Positions 17,085 through 24,429 of a stretch of DNA of 64,000 bases are shown piece by piece. Each line of letters begins with the position of its first letter. Within the stretch, counting starts at the first letter, position 1. The stretch covers positions 1,221,833 to 1,285,832 of the forward strand of contig CAWDDB010000008.1 of assembly GCA_963800975.1 (NCBI GenBank). The letters are read 5' to 3'. The stretch is from JALYGY01 sp963800975 (GTDB lineage Bacteria > Actinomycetota > Rubrobacteria > Rubrobacterales > Rubrobacteraceae). The notes beneath the pieces were generated by a model. That model was not told the DNA's origin, made no database searches, and worked only from the letters and a program-made list of their open reading frames with translations. Made by a program: the position numbers and the translations under genes.

Positions 17085-18340
17085 CAAGACCTGAGCACCT
17101 CGAGCGCGGCGCTCTCCCCGGAGAGCATCGAGCCGTTTATGGACGAGTCTTCGGTGTACTCGCCGGCAAGGAAGAGGCCGGCCGTGCCCGTACGGCTCTG
17201 CGGGAGGCCGTCGTGCACCCCGGCAGGCTGGGCGAACTGGCCGTAGGGGATGCGGCGAAGCCCCAGGGGCCTGAAGTACGCCTCCGGGTACCACGACGAA
17301 AGCTCGCCGATCGTCCGGCGGTGCAGCTCGTGGTCGGGGAGCTCCAGGCCCTCGAGGGTTACCGCGTACAGCAGGTGTCGCCCTTCCGGCGCGTAGCGCT
17401 CGGAGACGTTGCTCATCTCGACGGCGTTGTTCACAAACGCGCCATCCTCCGCGTTGAGCATGATCTTCTTCCCGCCCCCAAGACCGCCCGTCTCGTAGTA
17501 GAGACACACCTCCCCGACCGAGTCCTCCGGCACCGCCTCTCCGGTGAGCTCGCCGGCGCTCGGGGCATCGGTCGCGACGACCACGGCGTCGGCCTCGCGC
17601 TCTTCGCCGCCCGCCCTGACCCCGACGACCCGATCTCCTTCACGCAGGAGCTCCTCGACGGGGCTTTCGAGCTCTACCGCACCGTCCGGCAAGTGGGCGC
17701 CGAGCTGCCTGGGGATCTCACCCATCCCCTTGGCCGGAACCACCGTCTTACCAGAGGCGAGCATCCGGAACGTGAACCGGAAGACGCGCGACGAGGTGTA
17801 GAGCGAGCGGCTGAGGAAGATCCCGCCGTAGAATGGTCTGTAGAAGGAGTCGATTGAGCGCTCCGACAGGCCCGCTGCCCTCAGATACTCCAGCGTCGAC
17901 GTGTCCGCCTCGGCGCCTGCCTCGGCGTCCACCGCGCCGGCCGAAACAGCGGTCGAGGAGAGAACCTTCGCAGCGAGGCCTGCCGTGCGTAGCTTGTCTG
18001 CGGGGCCTGCGGCGTCGGAGAGCAGGGTCTGGACTAGCTCCTTCGGGTCGCGAAGTGGGTCGGAGAGAACGGTCTTCGTCGGGCCGCGGTGGATGATCGC
18101 GCCCGGCTCAAAGGGCCGGAGATGCAGATCCTCGTGATCCAGGTGCCTCCGCGCGACCGGGTAGGAGGTGAAGTAGACCTGGAAGCCCCTGTCGAGCAGG
18201 AAGCCGTCGACGGCGTCCGTGCGGACCCGGCCGCCGACGCCGTCGGACGCCTCCAGGACCGTCACGTTGACGCCCCGCTCCGCTAACACCTTTGCGCAGG
18301 TGAGGCCGGCTAGGCCGGCCCCGACGATGATTGCTCTCAT
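17084..18340 (-). CDS. NAD(P)/FAD-dependent oxidoreductase, amine-oxidase/phytoene-desaturase-like (418 aa)
   Basis: The N-terminal dinucleotide-binding motif is MRAIIVGAGLAGLTCAKVLA, followed by GGRVRTDAVDGFLLDRGFQV, the classic flavin amine oxidase/carotenoid desaturase opening. The C-terminus has TGTAGLFLAGEYTEDSSING, the second FAD contact. Family members oxidise amines or desaturate/isomerise isoprenoids; which applies is not clear. The start is the ATG at 18340, directly before the Rossmann motif; codons upstream in frame carry no conserved sequence. First gene of the probable ABC-exporter operon. Confidence 0.8.
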   Translation of the reverse strand: MRAIIVGAGLAGLTCAKVLAERGVNVTVLEASDGVGGRVRTDAVDGFLLDRGFQVYFTSYPVARRHLDHEDLHLRPFEPGAIIHRGPTKTVLSDPLRDPKELVQTLLSDAAGPADKLRTAGLAAKVLSSTAVSAGAVDAEAGAEADTSTLEYLRAAGLSERSIDSFYRPFYGGIFLSRSLYTSSRVFRFTFRMLASGKTVVPAKGMGEIPRQLGAHLPDGAVELESPVEELLREGDRVVGVRAGGEEREADAVVVATDAPSAGELTGEAVPEDSVGEVCLYYETGGLGGGKKIMLNAEDGAFVNNAVEMSNVSERYAPEGRHLLYAVTLEGLELPDHELHRRTIGELSSWYPEAYFRPLGLRRIPYGQFAQPAGVHDGLPQSRTGTAGLFLAGEYTEDSSINGSMLSGESAALEVLRS

Positions 18341-18407
18341 ACGACACGTGAGTTTAACGCATCGGGCACCCGTGGCCACGGGAACCTTTCACTAAACCGG
18401 AACCGCC

Positions 18408-18655
18408 TCAGGTTACCCACTGGACGTCGTGGTTGGCGAACACGAACTCGTAGCCCGCGTTCCTGAGCGCCTCATCGGCCCTGGCGTCCGCCCTGAAGGA
18501 GGTGCCTTCGTACCAGACCAGGGTCCGCACCTCCCCCCGGAGAACCGCTCCAGCTCGCGCCTGGAGCCCGACACCTCCCGCTCCAGCGCGTCGGGGGTCA
18601 GGTCGGCGCCGAACTCGGGGGACGCGGTCGCGTAGCCGTGGATGTGGCACGCCTA
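18408..18655 (-). pseudogene. Frameshifted C-terminal remnant of a polysaccharide deacetylase-like protein
   Basis: The minus strand reads HGYATASPEFGADLTPDALE, then REVSGSRRELERFSGG in one frame, and then continues in another frame as RTLVWYEGTSFRADARADEA and NAGYEFVFANHDVQWVT before a stop. The combined sequence resembles the end of a NodB-type deacetylase. The frame change near 18530 and the absence of the N-terminal metal-binding motifs (TFDD, HxxxH) mark it as dead. Confidence 0.55.
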
Positions 18656-19321
18656 GCGCACGAGGCGCGTTGGCGCTCGCCCGCGGTCCGAACCTGCCAG
18701 CATAAGCGCCGAGACCAACGCTACCCACACTAGCCCCGCCAGGGTGCCGACGATCGGCATCACGAAGTGCAGGAACGCGATCAGGGCCAACAAGAAGCCG
18801 ACGAGCGCCAGCCACCTCGGCAGCACTCCCGTGCCCAGCGCCACCAGCGAGGTCGCGATCACCATCACCGACGTGCCGACCTGCCCGAAGTGGTACAGCC
18901 ACGAAGATAATGCGGTCGAAAGGAAGGCTAGCTGGGGGTCCTGCACGAAGCTGTCGAAGCGCGCCACCGTGGCCGCGTAGAGTATCTCCGTCACCGTGCC
19001 CGCCCTCGAGAGCGTGATGAACGCTAGACCTCCGACCAGCGCCACCAGCGACAGCCAGGGCCCTTCGCTCTCGGCGTGCCACAGCATGCCGCAAAGGATC
19101 CCGAGGAACCACAGGAAGAAAAAGGCGGCGAAGAGGACCACCACCCCGTTGCCAAGGATGAACGCGTCCTCCCTGGCGGCATAGTACTCGAGGACTCCCC
19201 GAGCGCCCACGCCTTCATCGACCACGTCCGGACGCCCGATCAGAAAGGATGGTACCAGCAAGAGCACGTACAGGAGCCCGCTGATCCCACCCATCCGCAC
19301 CAACCCCGTGCCGTGCGCCAC
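18653..19321 (-). CDS. DUF4386-like membrane protein (222 aa)
   Basis: Six to seven hydrophobic segments, opening with VRMGGISGLLYVLLLVPSFL and a periplasmic loop, then FILGNGVVVLFAAFFFLWFL. The arrangement (GGxxGLLY start, conserved loops, LARTAL-like segment replaced by FLSTALSSWLYHFG) resembles DUF4386 proteins. Function unknown. I chose the GTG at 19321 since GGAGGAGGATCAG precedes it; the longer open frame upstream holds no signal. The AT-rich segment TATAGTATCATAAT just upstream (19353-19368) may be its promoter. Confidence 0.65.
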   Translation of the reverse strand: MAHGTGLVRMGGISGLLYVLLLVPSFLIGRPDVVDEGVGARGVLEYYAAREDAFILGNGVVVLFAAFFFLWFLGILCGMLWHAESEGPWLSLVALVGGLAFITLSRAGTVTEILYAATVARFDSFVQDPQLAFLSTALSSWLYHFGQVGTSVMVIATSLVALGTGVLPRWLALVGFLLALIAFLHFVMPIVGTLAGLVWVALVSALMLAGSDRGRAPTRLVR

Positions 19322-19457
19322 CTGATCCTCCTCCCATACCGGCCTTTTTGTGTCTATAGTATCATAATCGCGGTTGTTTTCGCGGTACGGCTTGAGGAGG
19401 GCCAAGAGCACCACGAAGCGCGGGCGCCCATATTTGCCGCAGCGCTCTCCCAGGTCC

Positions 19458-19496
19458 TATTCACCCAACGTCTTAGAAGAGGCGTTGCCGGAAGTA
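19458..19496 (-). repeat. Dispersed intergenic repeat, degenerate short copy
   Basis: CTATTCACCCAACGTCTTAG followed by GGCGTTGCCGGAAGTA. This is the reverse orientation of the family whose consensus ends are GCGGACTTCCGAGAAC and GGGTGAATAG. It lies 70 bp before the ABM-like gene. Confidence 0.6.
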
Positions 19497-19569
19497 GCGC
19501 TAGTCCTCCAACTTTGCTACCTTGGGCTCAACCGCTCTGGTGAGGAACACGGGGGATGAAGGAGGTAGC

Positions 19570-19896
19570 ATGTTTGCGAGTGTATCGACCTACCAAGGTC
19601 CTCCTGACCAAATAGACGATGGCCTCCGCTACGCCCAAGAGAACATCGTGCCCAGCCTTCACGAGGTGGAGGGCTTCGAGGGGGTCTATCTCCTCGTCGA
19701 CCGTCAAAGCGGCAAGGTGCTCACCATAACGCTGTGGGAGAGTGAAGAAGCCCTGCGCGCCAGCGAGGAGGAGGCAACCCAGTTGCGCAGCGAGCATAGT
19801 GGGCAGTGGGATCAAGTCCCCACCACGGAGGAAGGCGGTCAAGAAGTTGCGGGCGTGGAGAGGTATGAGGTCGCCATCTCACCGGAGCGAAGCTAG
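19570..19896 (+). CDS. ABM-like (antibiotic biosynthesis monooxygenase-type fold) protein, 108 aa
   Basis: A small ferredoxin-like-fold protein. MFASVSTYQGPPDQIDDGLR forms the first strand and helix, VEGFEGVYLLVDRQSGKVLT the central strands, and ITLWESEEALRASEEEA the end of the core. This layout is typical of ABM/Dabb-type domains. No catalytic residues can be claimed; many homologues have unknown roles. The ATG at 19570 is preceded by GGAGG 4 nt away. It stands alone among repeats. Confidence 0.7.
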   Translation: MFASVSTYQGPPDQIDDGLRYAQENIVPSLHEVEGFEGVYLLVDRQSGKVLTITLWESEEALRASEEEATQLRSEHSGQWDQVPTTEEGGQEVAGVERYEVAISPERS

Positions 19897-19961
19897 CCAA
19901 GACGGTAGGTTCCCATAGCCCAAGAGGGGCGGGGTAAGATGCTCAGTCCCTTCCTCTTGCC

Positions 19962-20029
19962 TTATTCACCCAAGTGCTCAGAATACACATTCTACGAACT
20001 TCGCCCTAAGCGGGTTCTCGGAAGTCCGC
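19962..20029 (-). repeat. Dispersed intergenic repeat, long copy (68 bp)
   Basis: Reverse-oriented long form: it starts TTATTCACCCAAGTGCTCAG, contains TTCTACGAACTTCGCCC and ends GGGTTCTCGGAAGTCCGCG. It aligns with the copies at 20881-20947 and, inverted, 52450-52519. Confidence 0.8.
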
Positions 20030-20158
20030 GCCAGGAAAGTCGCGAGATTGAGTAACCAAGTAACCTGAATGCGTAATTCTACGGATGAGCACGACCTCCT
20101 CCGTCCCCTACTCTGCCCCCAGTCGTGCGAAAGCGAAGACGAAGGAGGCAGAAAGATC

Positions 20159-20815
20159 ATGCTAAAGAGCGCGGCAAGGAAGGTTCTGTGGGCGACCAAA
20201 GGCGCGGCCCTGTTCGGGGGCGCGGTGGTGACGCTGGCCCTCGTCCTGGGGGTCGGGACCGCTGCACTCGCGGCGGCGCCGGGCGACCCGTTCAGGCTGG
20301 GGCAGGTCAACGCCGTGAACGCACTCACCCGCCTCTCCGGCAACGTCAACAACGCCATGCTCAGGATCAACAACGCCTCAACCGGCCCGGGGGCCACGGC
20401 CCTGGACCTGCAGGTCGCCCCCGGCAAGCCCCCCATGACGGTCAACTCCACGACCGAGGTGCAGGGCCTCAACGTGGATTCTCTCGACGGCAGGAACTCC
20501 AACGAGTTCGTCCTGGATACCGAGGCGGACCAGATCGGGGTGAACGGCCTGGAGCGGGTCTTGACTGGCACCACCTTCAACTCGGAGTCCAGCAAGTCCG
20601 TTGTGGCGAATTGCTCGGCCGGGAAGGTGGTCGTCGGCACCGGCTTCGAAGTATCCGGAGGGGCAGAGGGGCCCAGCCCGAACACGGAGGCGAACGTCGT
20701 GGTCGATGAGGTACGCCCCAACGAAACGAACGTCGTCGTGGTCGCGATCGAGGAGGAGCCGACCGCCCTCACCTGGGCCGTGAGCGCCACCGCGATCTGC
20801 GCCACCGCGCCGTAG
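20159..20815 (+). CDS. Secreted protein of unknown function (218 aa)
   Basis: A clear Sec signal peptide: basic MLKSAARKVLWATKGAALFG, a hydrophobic core VVTLALVLGVGTAALAAAPG and an AxA cleavage site. The mature part is rich in Asn/Thr/Val and contains GLNVDSLDGRNSNEFV, a motif often seen in actinobacterial secreted proteins that also carry DKLDGKDS-like segments. Two Cys (ANCSAGKV, TAICATAP) may form a disulfide. GGAGGCAGAAAGATC precedes the ATG at 20159. Role unknown; exported structural or surface protein is an inference. Confidence 0.72.
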   Translation: MLKSAARKVLWATKGAALFGGAVVTLALVLGVGTAALAAAPGDPFRLGQVNAVNALTRLSGNVNNAMLRINNASTGPGATALDLQVAPGKPPMTVNSTTEVQGLNVDSLDGRNSNEFVLDTEADQIGVNGLERVLTGTTFNSESSKSVVANCSAGKVVVGTGFEVSGGAEGPSPNTEANVVVDEVRPNETNVVVVAIEEEPTALTWAVSATAICATAP

Positions 20816-20880
20816 CGGGGCGAGGAGGTAGCGGGAGCCCTTCCGGGGACCGGAGCAGCGGCGTGCCCCCGGCCCCGCAC

Positions 20881-20947
20881 CTATTCACCCAAGTGCCTGG
20901 AAGACCGATTCTACGAACTTCGCCCCGACAGGGTTCTAAGAAGTTCG
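20881..20947 (-). repeat. Dispersed intergenic repeat, long copy (67 bp)
   Basis: CTATTCACCCAAGTGCCTGG at one end, TTCTACGAACTTCGCCCC in the middle and GGGTTCTAAGAAGTTCG at the other end. Close relative of the copy at 19962-20029. Confidence 0.78.
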
Positions 20948-21036
20948 TCTCTCGGCCCCGTGGCCTTAGTCGACCTCTCTCTTTGTCAATACACCAGGAC
21001 CTCCCACCGGGCGACGCTACTGGGCGTCATTCGAAA

Positions 21037-21072
21037 GACCCGGTAGCCAGAAACCGGTACTTCTACCGGGTC
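21037..21072. promoter_or_regulatory. Stem-loop in the 5' region of the CPBP gene
   Basis: GACCCGGTAG (21037-21046) pairs perfectly with CTACCGGGTC (21063-21072) around a 16-nt loop. No T-run follows, so a transcript structure or binding site is more likely than a terminator. The rest of 20816-21263 holds only the repeat at 20881 and no gene. Confidence 0.4.
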
Positions 21073-21263
21073 GCCCTCGCCCAGCAAAATCTAAGATACG
21101 GCATATTACGCGCACAGCGAACGTCGCGTAAGCGGATGGGATCGCTACCTGCTCGCCTCCTAGACCTGGGCTCGCTACCCGTCCAACTACCTGCCCCCAA
21201 CTGGGGCCGCATCTCGCCCGAGAAGGTGCGAGGAGAACCGAGGAGAAGAGAAGGGAAGTGGTT

Positions 21264-22151
21264 ATGTTAACGAAGCTAACCGATACTAACAAGGCGGTCA
21301 TCTACTCGGTGCTTGTGTTGTGCATGTCCGTGGGGGCAGCCTTGTTGATCGGGTTCCTCGAACTTCCTGAGGGACCCGTTATGTGGACCTTGTGGTCGTG
21401 CACTCCTGCCGTGGCGGCGATGATCATGCTGCTTGTGGTCACAAGGGAGGGCTACACGATGGAGGGCTGGAAGTCCCTTGGCCTCCACCGTCTGGGCCTC
21501 AACGTCTGGTGGATCGCCTTCGGGGTCACCTTGCTCATAAGCCTGGCTGCTTCGGCCATCGTGTGGGCCACCCCGCTCGCCTCCTTCGTCGTCCCCGAAG
21601 ATGGCATCGTCGGCCCTATCATCCAGTTCCTCATCTTCGTTGGCTTGTTCGCGGTGTGGTTCGTCCTCGGCGAAGAGATCGGGATGCGAGGCTACTTGCA
21701 GCCTCACCTCATGTCCTTGGGTAGGACGCGTGCCTTGTTGTTGGTCGGGCTTGTGTGGGCTACCTGGCATATGCCCCTGATCCTGCTCACCACGATCTTC
21801 CCCGTGGGGAACAAGCTGATCTCCCTCCCCCTGTTCTATGGGACCGTCGTGGCCGCCAGCTTCTTCTACGGTTACCTCAGGATCTACACGGGCAGCGTGT
21901 GGCCCGCCTCCATCGCGCACTCGGTGCACAACGCGGCCTGGGGCATCCTCGGAGCGTTCACCGCGACCTCCTACCCTGTGGTGGTGAACAATTACCTGGC
22001 GGGAGACTACGGGATACTGATCTTTGTTGGTGCCGTGATCGGGACCGTATTGGTGGGCCGCATGCTCAGAAGCGGCATGGACGAAGCCCAAGAGGCCGGA
22101 GCGGTCACCGAAGTGCCGCGGACGCCCGCAGCCGCGGCTGATCCGAGGTAG
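21264..22151 (+). CDS. CPBP-family intramembrane metalloprotease (CAAX-protease-like)
   Basis: A 295-aa membrane protein with all CPBP motifs intact: GEEIGMRGYLQ (EExxxR, near residue 135), WATWHMPL (His) and AHSVHNAAWG (HxxxN). About eight hydrophobic segments. The family includes prenyl-protein proteases and bacterial proteins linked to bacteriocin immunity; the local substrate is unknown. The ATG at 21264 has AAGGGAAGTGG upstream; a GTG two codons earlier is too close to it. A strong terminator follows at 22196. Unlike the copy at 1002, this one keeps its catalytic residues. Confidence 0.88.
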   Translation: MLTKLTDTNKAVIYSVLVLCMSVGAALLIGFLELPEGPVMWTLWSCTPAVAAMIMLLVVTREGYTMEGWKSLGLHRLGLNVWWIAFGVTLLISLAASAIVWATPLASFVVPEDGIVGPIIQFLIFVGLFAVWFVLGEEIGMRGYLQPHLMSLGRTRALLLVGLVWATWHMPLILLTTIFPVGNKLISLPLFYGTVVAASFFYGYLRIYTGSVWPASIAHSVHNAAWGILGAFTATSYPVVVNNYLAGDYGILIFVGAVIGTVLVGRMLRSGMDEAQEAGAVTEVPRTPAAAADPR

Positions 22152-22195
22152 CCAAGGAAGGAGCCAGCCCAACCTGACCTTACCCTAACCCCGAC

Positions 22196-22239
22196 CTCGA
22201 ACGGGACGGCATCTCACCCGGGACGCCGTCCCGTTCGAG
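22196..22239 (+). terminator. Strong stem-loop after the CPBP protease gene
   Basis: CTCGAACGGGACGGC (22196-22210) is perfectly complementary to GCCGTCCCGTTCGAG (22225-22239), a 15-bp stem with a 14-nt loop. It is located 45 bp after the stop codon. No U-tract follows. Confidence 0.7.
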
Positions 22240-22264
22240 ACCTGATATTCACTAGTCTGGTTAG

Positions 22265-22498
22265 CCCTACGCACTCAGCGCCGGCCTCGACTACGCCATC
22301 TCGGTCTCAGGCGTCGAGGAGGTCGTCGCCTTCACCGAGGTCCACAAGGCGCGTTCGCGGGCGGTCATGGAACGCCTGGGGATGCGCCACGTCGGCCAGA
22401 TCCGGCGACCGGGGTTTGTCGCCGGATCTTCCGAGATGCACGAGGACGCGCCCTTCGCGCTCTACCGTGCCGACCGTCCAGGACGAGGCCCCCGGTGA
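22265..22498 (+). pseudogene. C-terminal remnant of a GNAT (RimJ-like) N-acetyltransferase
   Basis: The open frame begins after a TAG and lacks the N-terminal half. It reads VEEVVAFTEVHKARSRAVME, then RLGMRHVGQIRRPGFVAGSS and HEDAPFALYRADRP. This is the well-known C-terminal part of RimJ/RimL-type GNATs (VAFTxxxNxxSxxVMExLGM). No start codon or acetyl-CoA loop upstream. The dispersed repeat begins about 30 bp after its stop. Confidence 0.7.
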
Positions 22499-22529
22499 CG
22501 CGACGGCGCGCAAGGGACAGACGCTTTGT

Positions 22530-22575
22530 GCGAACCTCCGAGAACCCGTATTACCCGAAGGTGGGTGAATAGACG
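22530..22575 (+). repeat. Dispersed intergenic repeat, short copy
   Basis: GCGAACCTCCGAGAACCCGT then CCCGAAGGTGGGTGAATAGACG. It lies between the GNAT relic and the truncated VOC gene. Confidence 0.8.
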
Positions 22576-22594
22576 CGGCTTTCGGGGTCCGAAC

Positions 22595-22915
22595 CTACCG
22601 GGGGGCGCCGTTGTCGGTGCCGCCCGCGGCGAGCGCGGCCTCGTAGAACGCTCGCACCTTCTCGCGGGATTCGACGGCGAAGGCCACGTGCGTGTTCTCC
22701 CCCACGCGCTGGCCTTCGACGATCCAGAAGAACGGCTTTTCCCCGGTGCCGTAACCGATGATCTTGCTGCCCGAAGCGGTTACCTCCGGGCCGAAGGTGA
22801 GCAGTTCTTCTATCCCGATGGCGCCGAGCGCCGCCGCGTAGAAGGAGCTCGACCGTTCGACGTCGCTTACCCCGAGGTTGAGGTGGTCTAGCATCGAGGT
22901 GCTGTAATCTGGCAT
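22595..22915 (-). CDS. VOC (glyoxalase/bleomycin-resistance-like) protein, C-terminally truncated
   Basis: 106 aa starting MPDYSTSMLDHLNLGVSDVE, the first VOC beta-alpha-beta unit with a metal-site His. It proceeds to NTHVAFAVESREKVRAFYEA and stops after GTDNGAPR. Typical family members continue another 20-25 residues (GPRxxYHxxYYGAFVxDPDGNxIE) with the last metal-binding Glu. The loss sits next to the repeat at 22530-22575, so the gene was probably cut by a rearrangement there. GAGGAG precedes the ATG. Probably non-functional. Confidence 0.65.
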   Translation of the reverse strand: MPDYSTSMLDHLNLGVSDVERSSSFYAAALGAIGIEELLTFGPEVTASGSKIIGYGTGEKPFFWIVEGQRVGENTHVAFAVESREKVRAFYEAALAAGGTDNGAPR

Positions 22916-22987
22916 CGGGACTGGCTCCTCTCGAAGTGCCTACCCGTCTAGGATACGGGGTGTCCCCCGAATGCAACCGGCGCATTC

Positions 22988-23026
22988 GTGAACGAGCTTC
23001 GCGAGGCTCAGGAGGTGGGTGAATAA
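22988..23026 (+). repeat. Dispersed intergenic repeat, degenerate copy
   Basis: GTGAACGAGCTTCGCGAGGC followed by GGAGGTGGGTGAATAAG. The minus-strand RTX relic reads into it and finds its stop codon there. Confidence 0.65.
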
Positions 23027-23340
23027 GGGCGACCGCGCAAGACGGGTCGCATGATCTCGCAATCCTTAGTGGTGTCCAGCTCCCGGTCGAAGTGCACCAC
23101 GTCCCTGCCCGGGCCACCCATGAGGCCGTCCCGTCCGCCGGCACCTCCGCGGACACGGTCGGCCCCTACCGCCCTGAATCTCACGGTCCCTCCCCGAGCC
23201 TCCTTCGAGCCTGTCGTTGCCGGGTCCGCTTGCCAGGAAAAACTCGTTCCCTTGGCCCCCGAAGAGCTTGTCCTCGTTAGGACGCGAGGCGGTTATGAGT
23301 TCGTCTTCCGCGAAGGTTTGAAAGCCGATCAGAGAGCGTG
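23008..23340 (-). pseudogene. Frameshifted RTX/hemolysin-type calcium-binding repeat protein remnant
   Basis: The minus strand shows glycine-aspartate repeats: GPGNDRLEGGSGRDREIQGG in one frame, then after a shift near 23170 ADRVRGGAGGRDGLMGGPGR, DVVHFDRELDTTKDCEIMRP in another. The nonapeptide GGxGxDxxx pattern is that of secreted RTX calcium-binding proteins. There is no signal peptide and the frame is broken. The stop lies inside the repeat at 22988-23026. A better-preserved relative is at 27195-27620. Confidence 0.65.
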
Positions 23341-23377
23341 CAGCTATCCTTTCCTCTAGGTATGGTTCAATGAAGAG

Positions 23378-24202
23378 ATGAAATTCGGTATTTCGACATT
23401 CGTGACCGACGAAGGGATCGCACCGGGAGTCCTGGCCCGAGCAATCGAAGAGCGCGGCTTCGACTCCCTGTTGGTCGCCGAGCACACCCACATCCCCCTC
23501 AGCAGAAAGTCCCCTTGGCCTCGCGGCGGAGAACTACCGCGAAGGTACTACCGGACCCTCGACCCCTTCGTCGCGCTCGCCTCCGCCTCTGCCGCAACCG
23601 ATCGCCTGCTGCTCGGCACGGGGGTAGCTCTGGTCGTCGAGCGGGATCCGATCATCACGGCCAAGGAAGTCGCGAGCCTCGACGTCGTGTCCGGGGGGCG
23701 CGTAATCTTCGGCGTCGGCGTAGGCTGGAACCGCGAGGAGATGGAGAACCACGGCACCGACCCGCGAACCCGCGGGGAGCTGGCAAACGAGCGCATCCGG
23801 GCGATGATAGAGATGTGGACCAAGAGCGAGCCGGAGTTCCACGGTCGCTACGTGGACTTCGAGCCGATCGGCATCTGGCCCAAACCGGCCCAGAAGCCGT
23901 ACCCGCCCATCTACGTCGGGGGCGGAAGCCCGGCATTCGAGCGGGTCGCCGAGTTCGGCGACGCCTGGCTGGCGAACGGGCTTCCGCCGGGCAAGCTCGA
24001 GCCGATGATCGGACAGCTGCGGGCGCTCGCCGGAAGGGACGTGCCGGTCACGGTGTTCAACGCATCCGGCGAGCCCGACGATCTGCGAGCATACGCGCGG
24101 TTGGGGGTGGAGCGCGTCCTGCTCGACCTGCCGACCCTGCCCGAAAGCGAGACCCTAGAGCGACTCGACACCCTCGCTCGGGTAGCCACGGGCACCCACT
24201 GA
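23378..24202 (+). CDS. LLM-class F420-dependent oxidoreductase (274 aa)
   Basis: A luciferase-like monooxygenase fold protein. It starts MKFGISTFVTDEGIAPGVLA with ERGFDSLLVAEHTHIPLSRK, the conserved F420-family opening. It has RLLLGTGVALVVERDPIITA, ASLDVVSGGRVIFGVGVGWN and PPIYVGGGSPAFERVAEFGD. Such enzymes use reduced deazaflavin F420 to reduce or oxidise diverse substrates in actinobacteria; the substrate is unknown. The ribosome site is weak (AAGAG just before the ATG), so the mRNA may be nearly leaderless. It is not in an operon. Confidence 0.87.
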   Translation: MKFGISTFVTDEGIAPGVLARAIEERGFDSLLVAEHTHIPLSRKSPWPRGGELPRRYYRTLDPFVALASASAATDRLLLGTGVALVVERDPIITAKEVASLDVVSGGRVIFGVGVGWNREEMENHGTDPRTRGELANERIRAMIEMWTKSEPEFHGRYVDFEPIGIWPKPAQKPYPPIYVGGGSPAFERVAEFGDAWLANGLPPGKLEPMIGQLRALAGRDVPVTVFNASGEPDDLRAYARLGVERVLLDLPTLPESETLERLDTLARVATGTH

Positions 24203-24429
24203 CTTCATGCGTGCGGACAATGCCCGCGAGAAGCAAGGGCCGCTTCGATCCCGGCGCACCACCGCAAGGGAGCGAGAGGAGCAGCAATTCTCTGCTTGGA
24301 TATCTGATGTTTTCCCTACAAATGGTCATAAATGGGGAATCCTCCAAACAGTGACTACCTCAAGCGTAACGTGGCGCCACCGCCACCCGCGCGTCCCTGC
24401 GCTCGGGGTCTCGAGGTGCCCGTTCCTGA

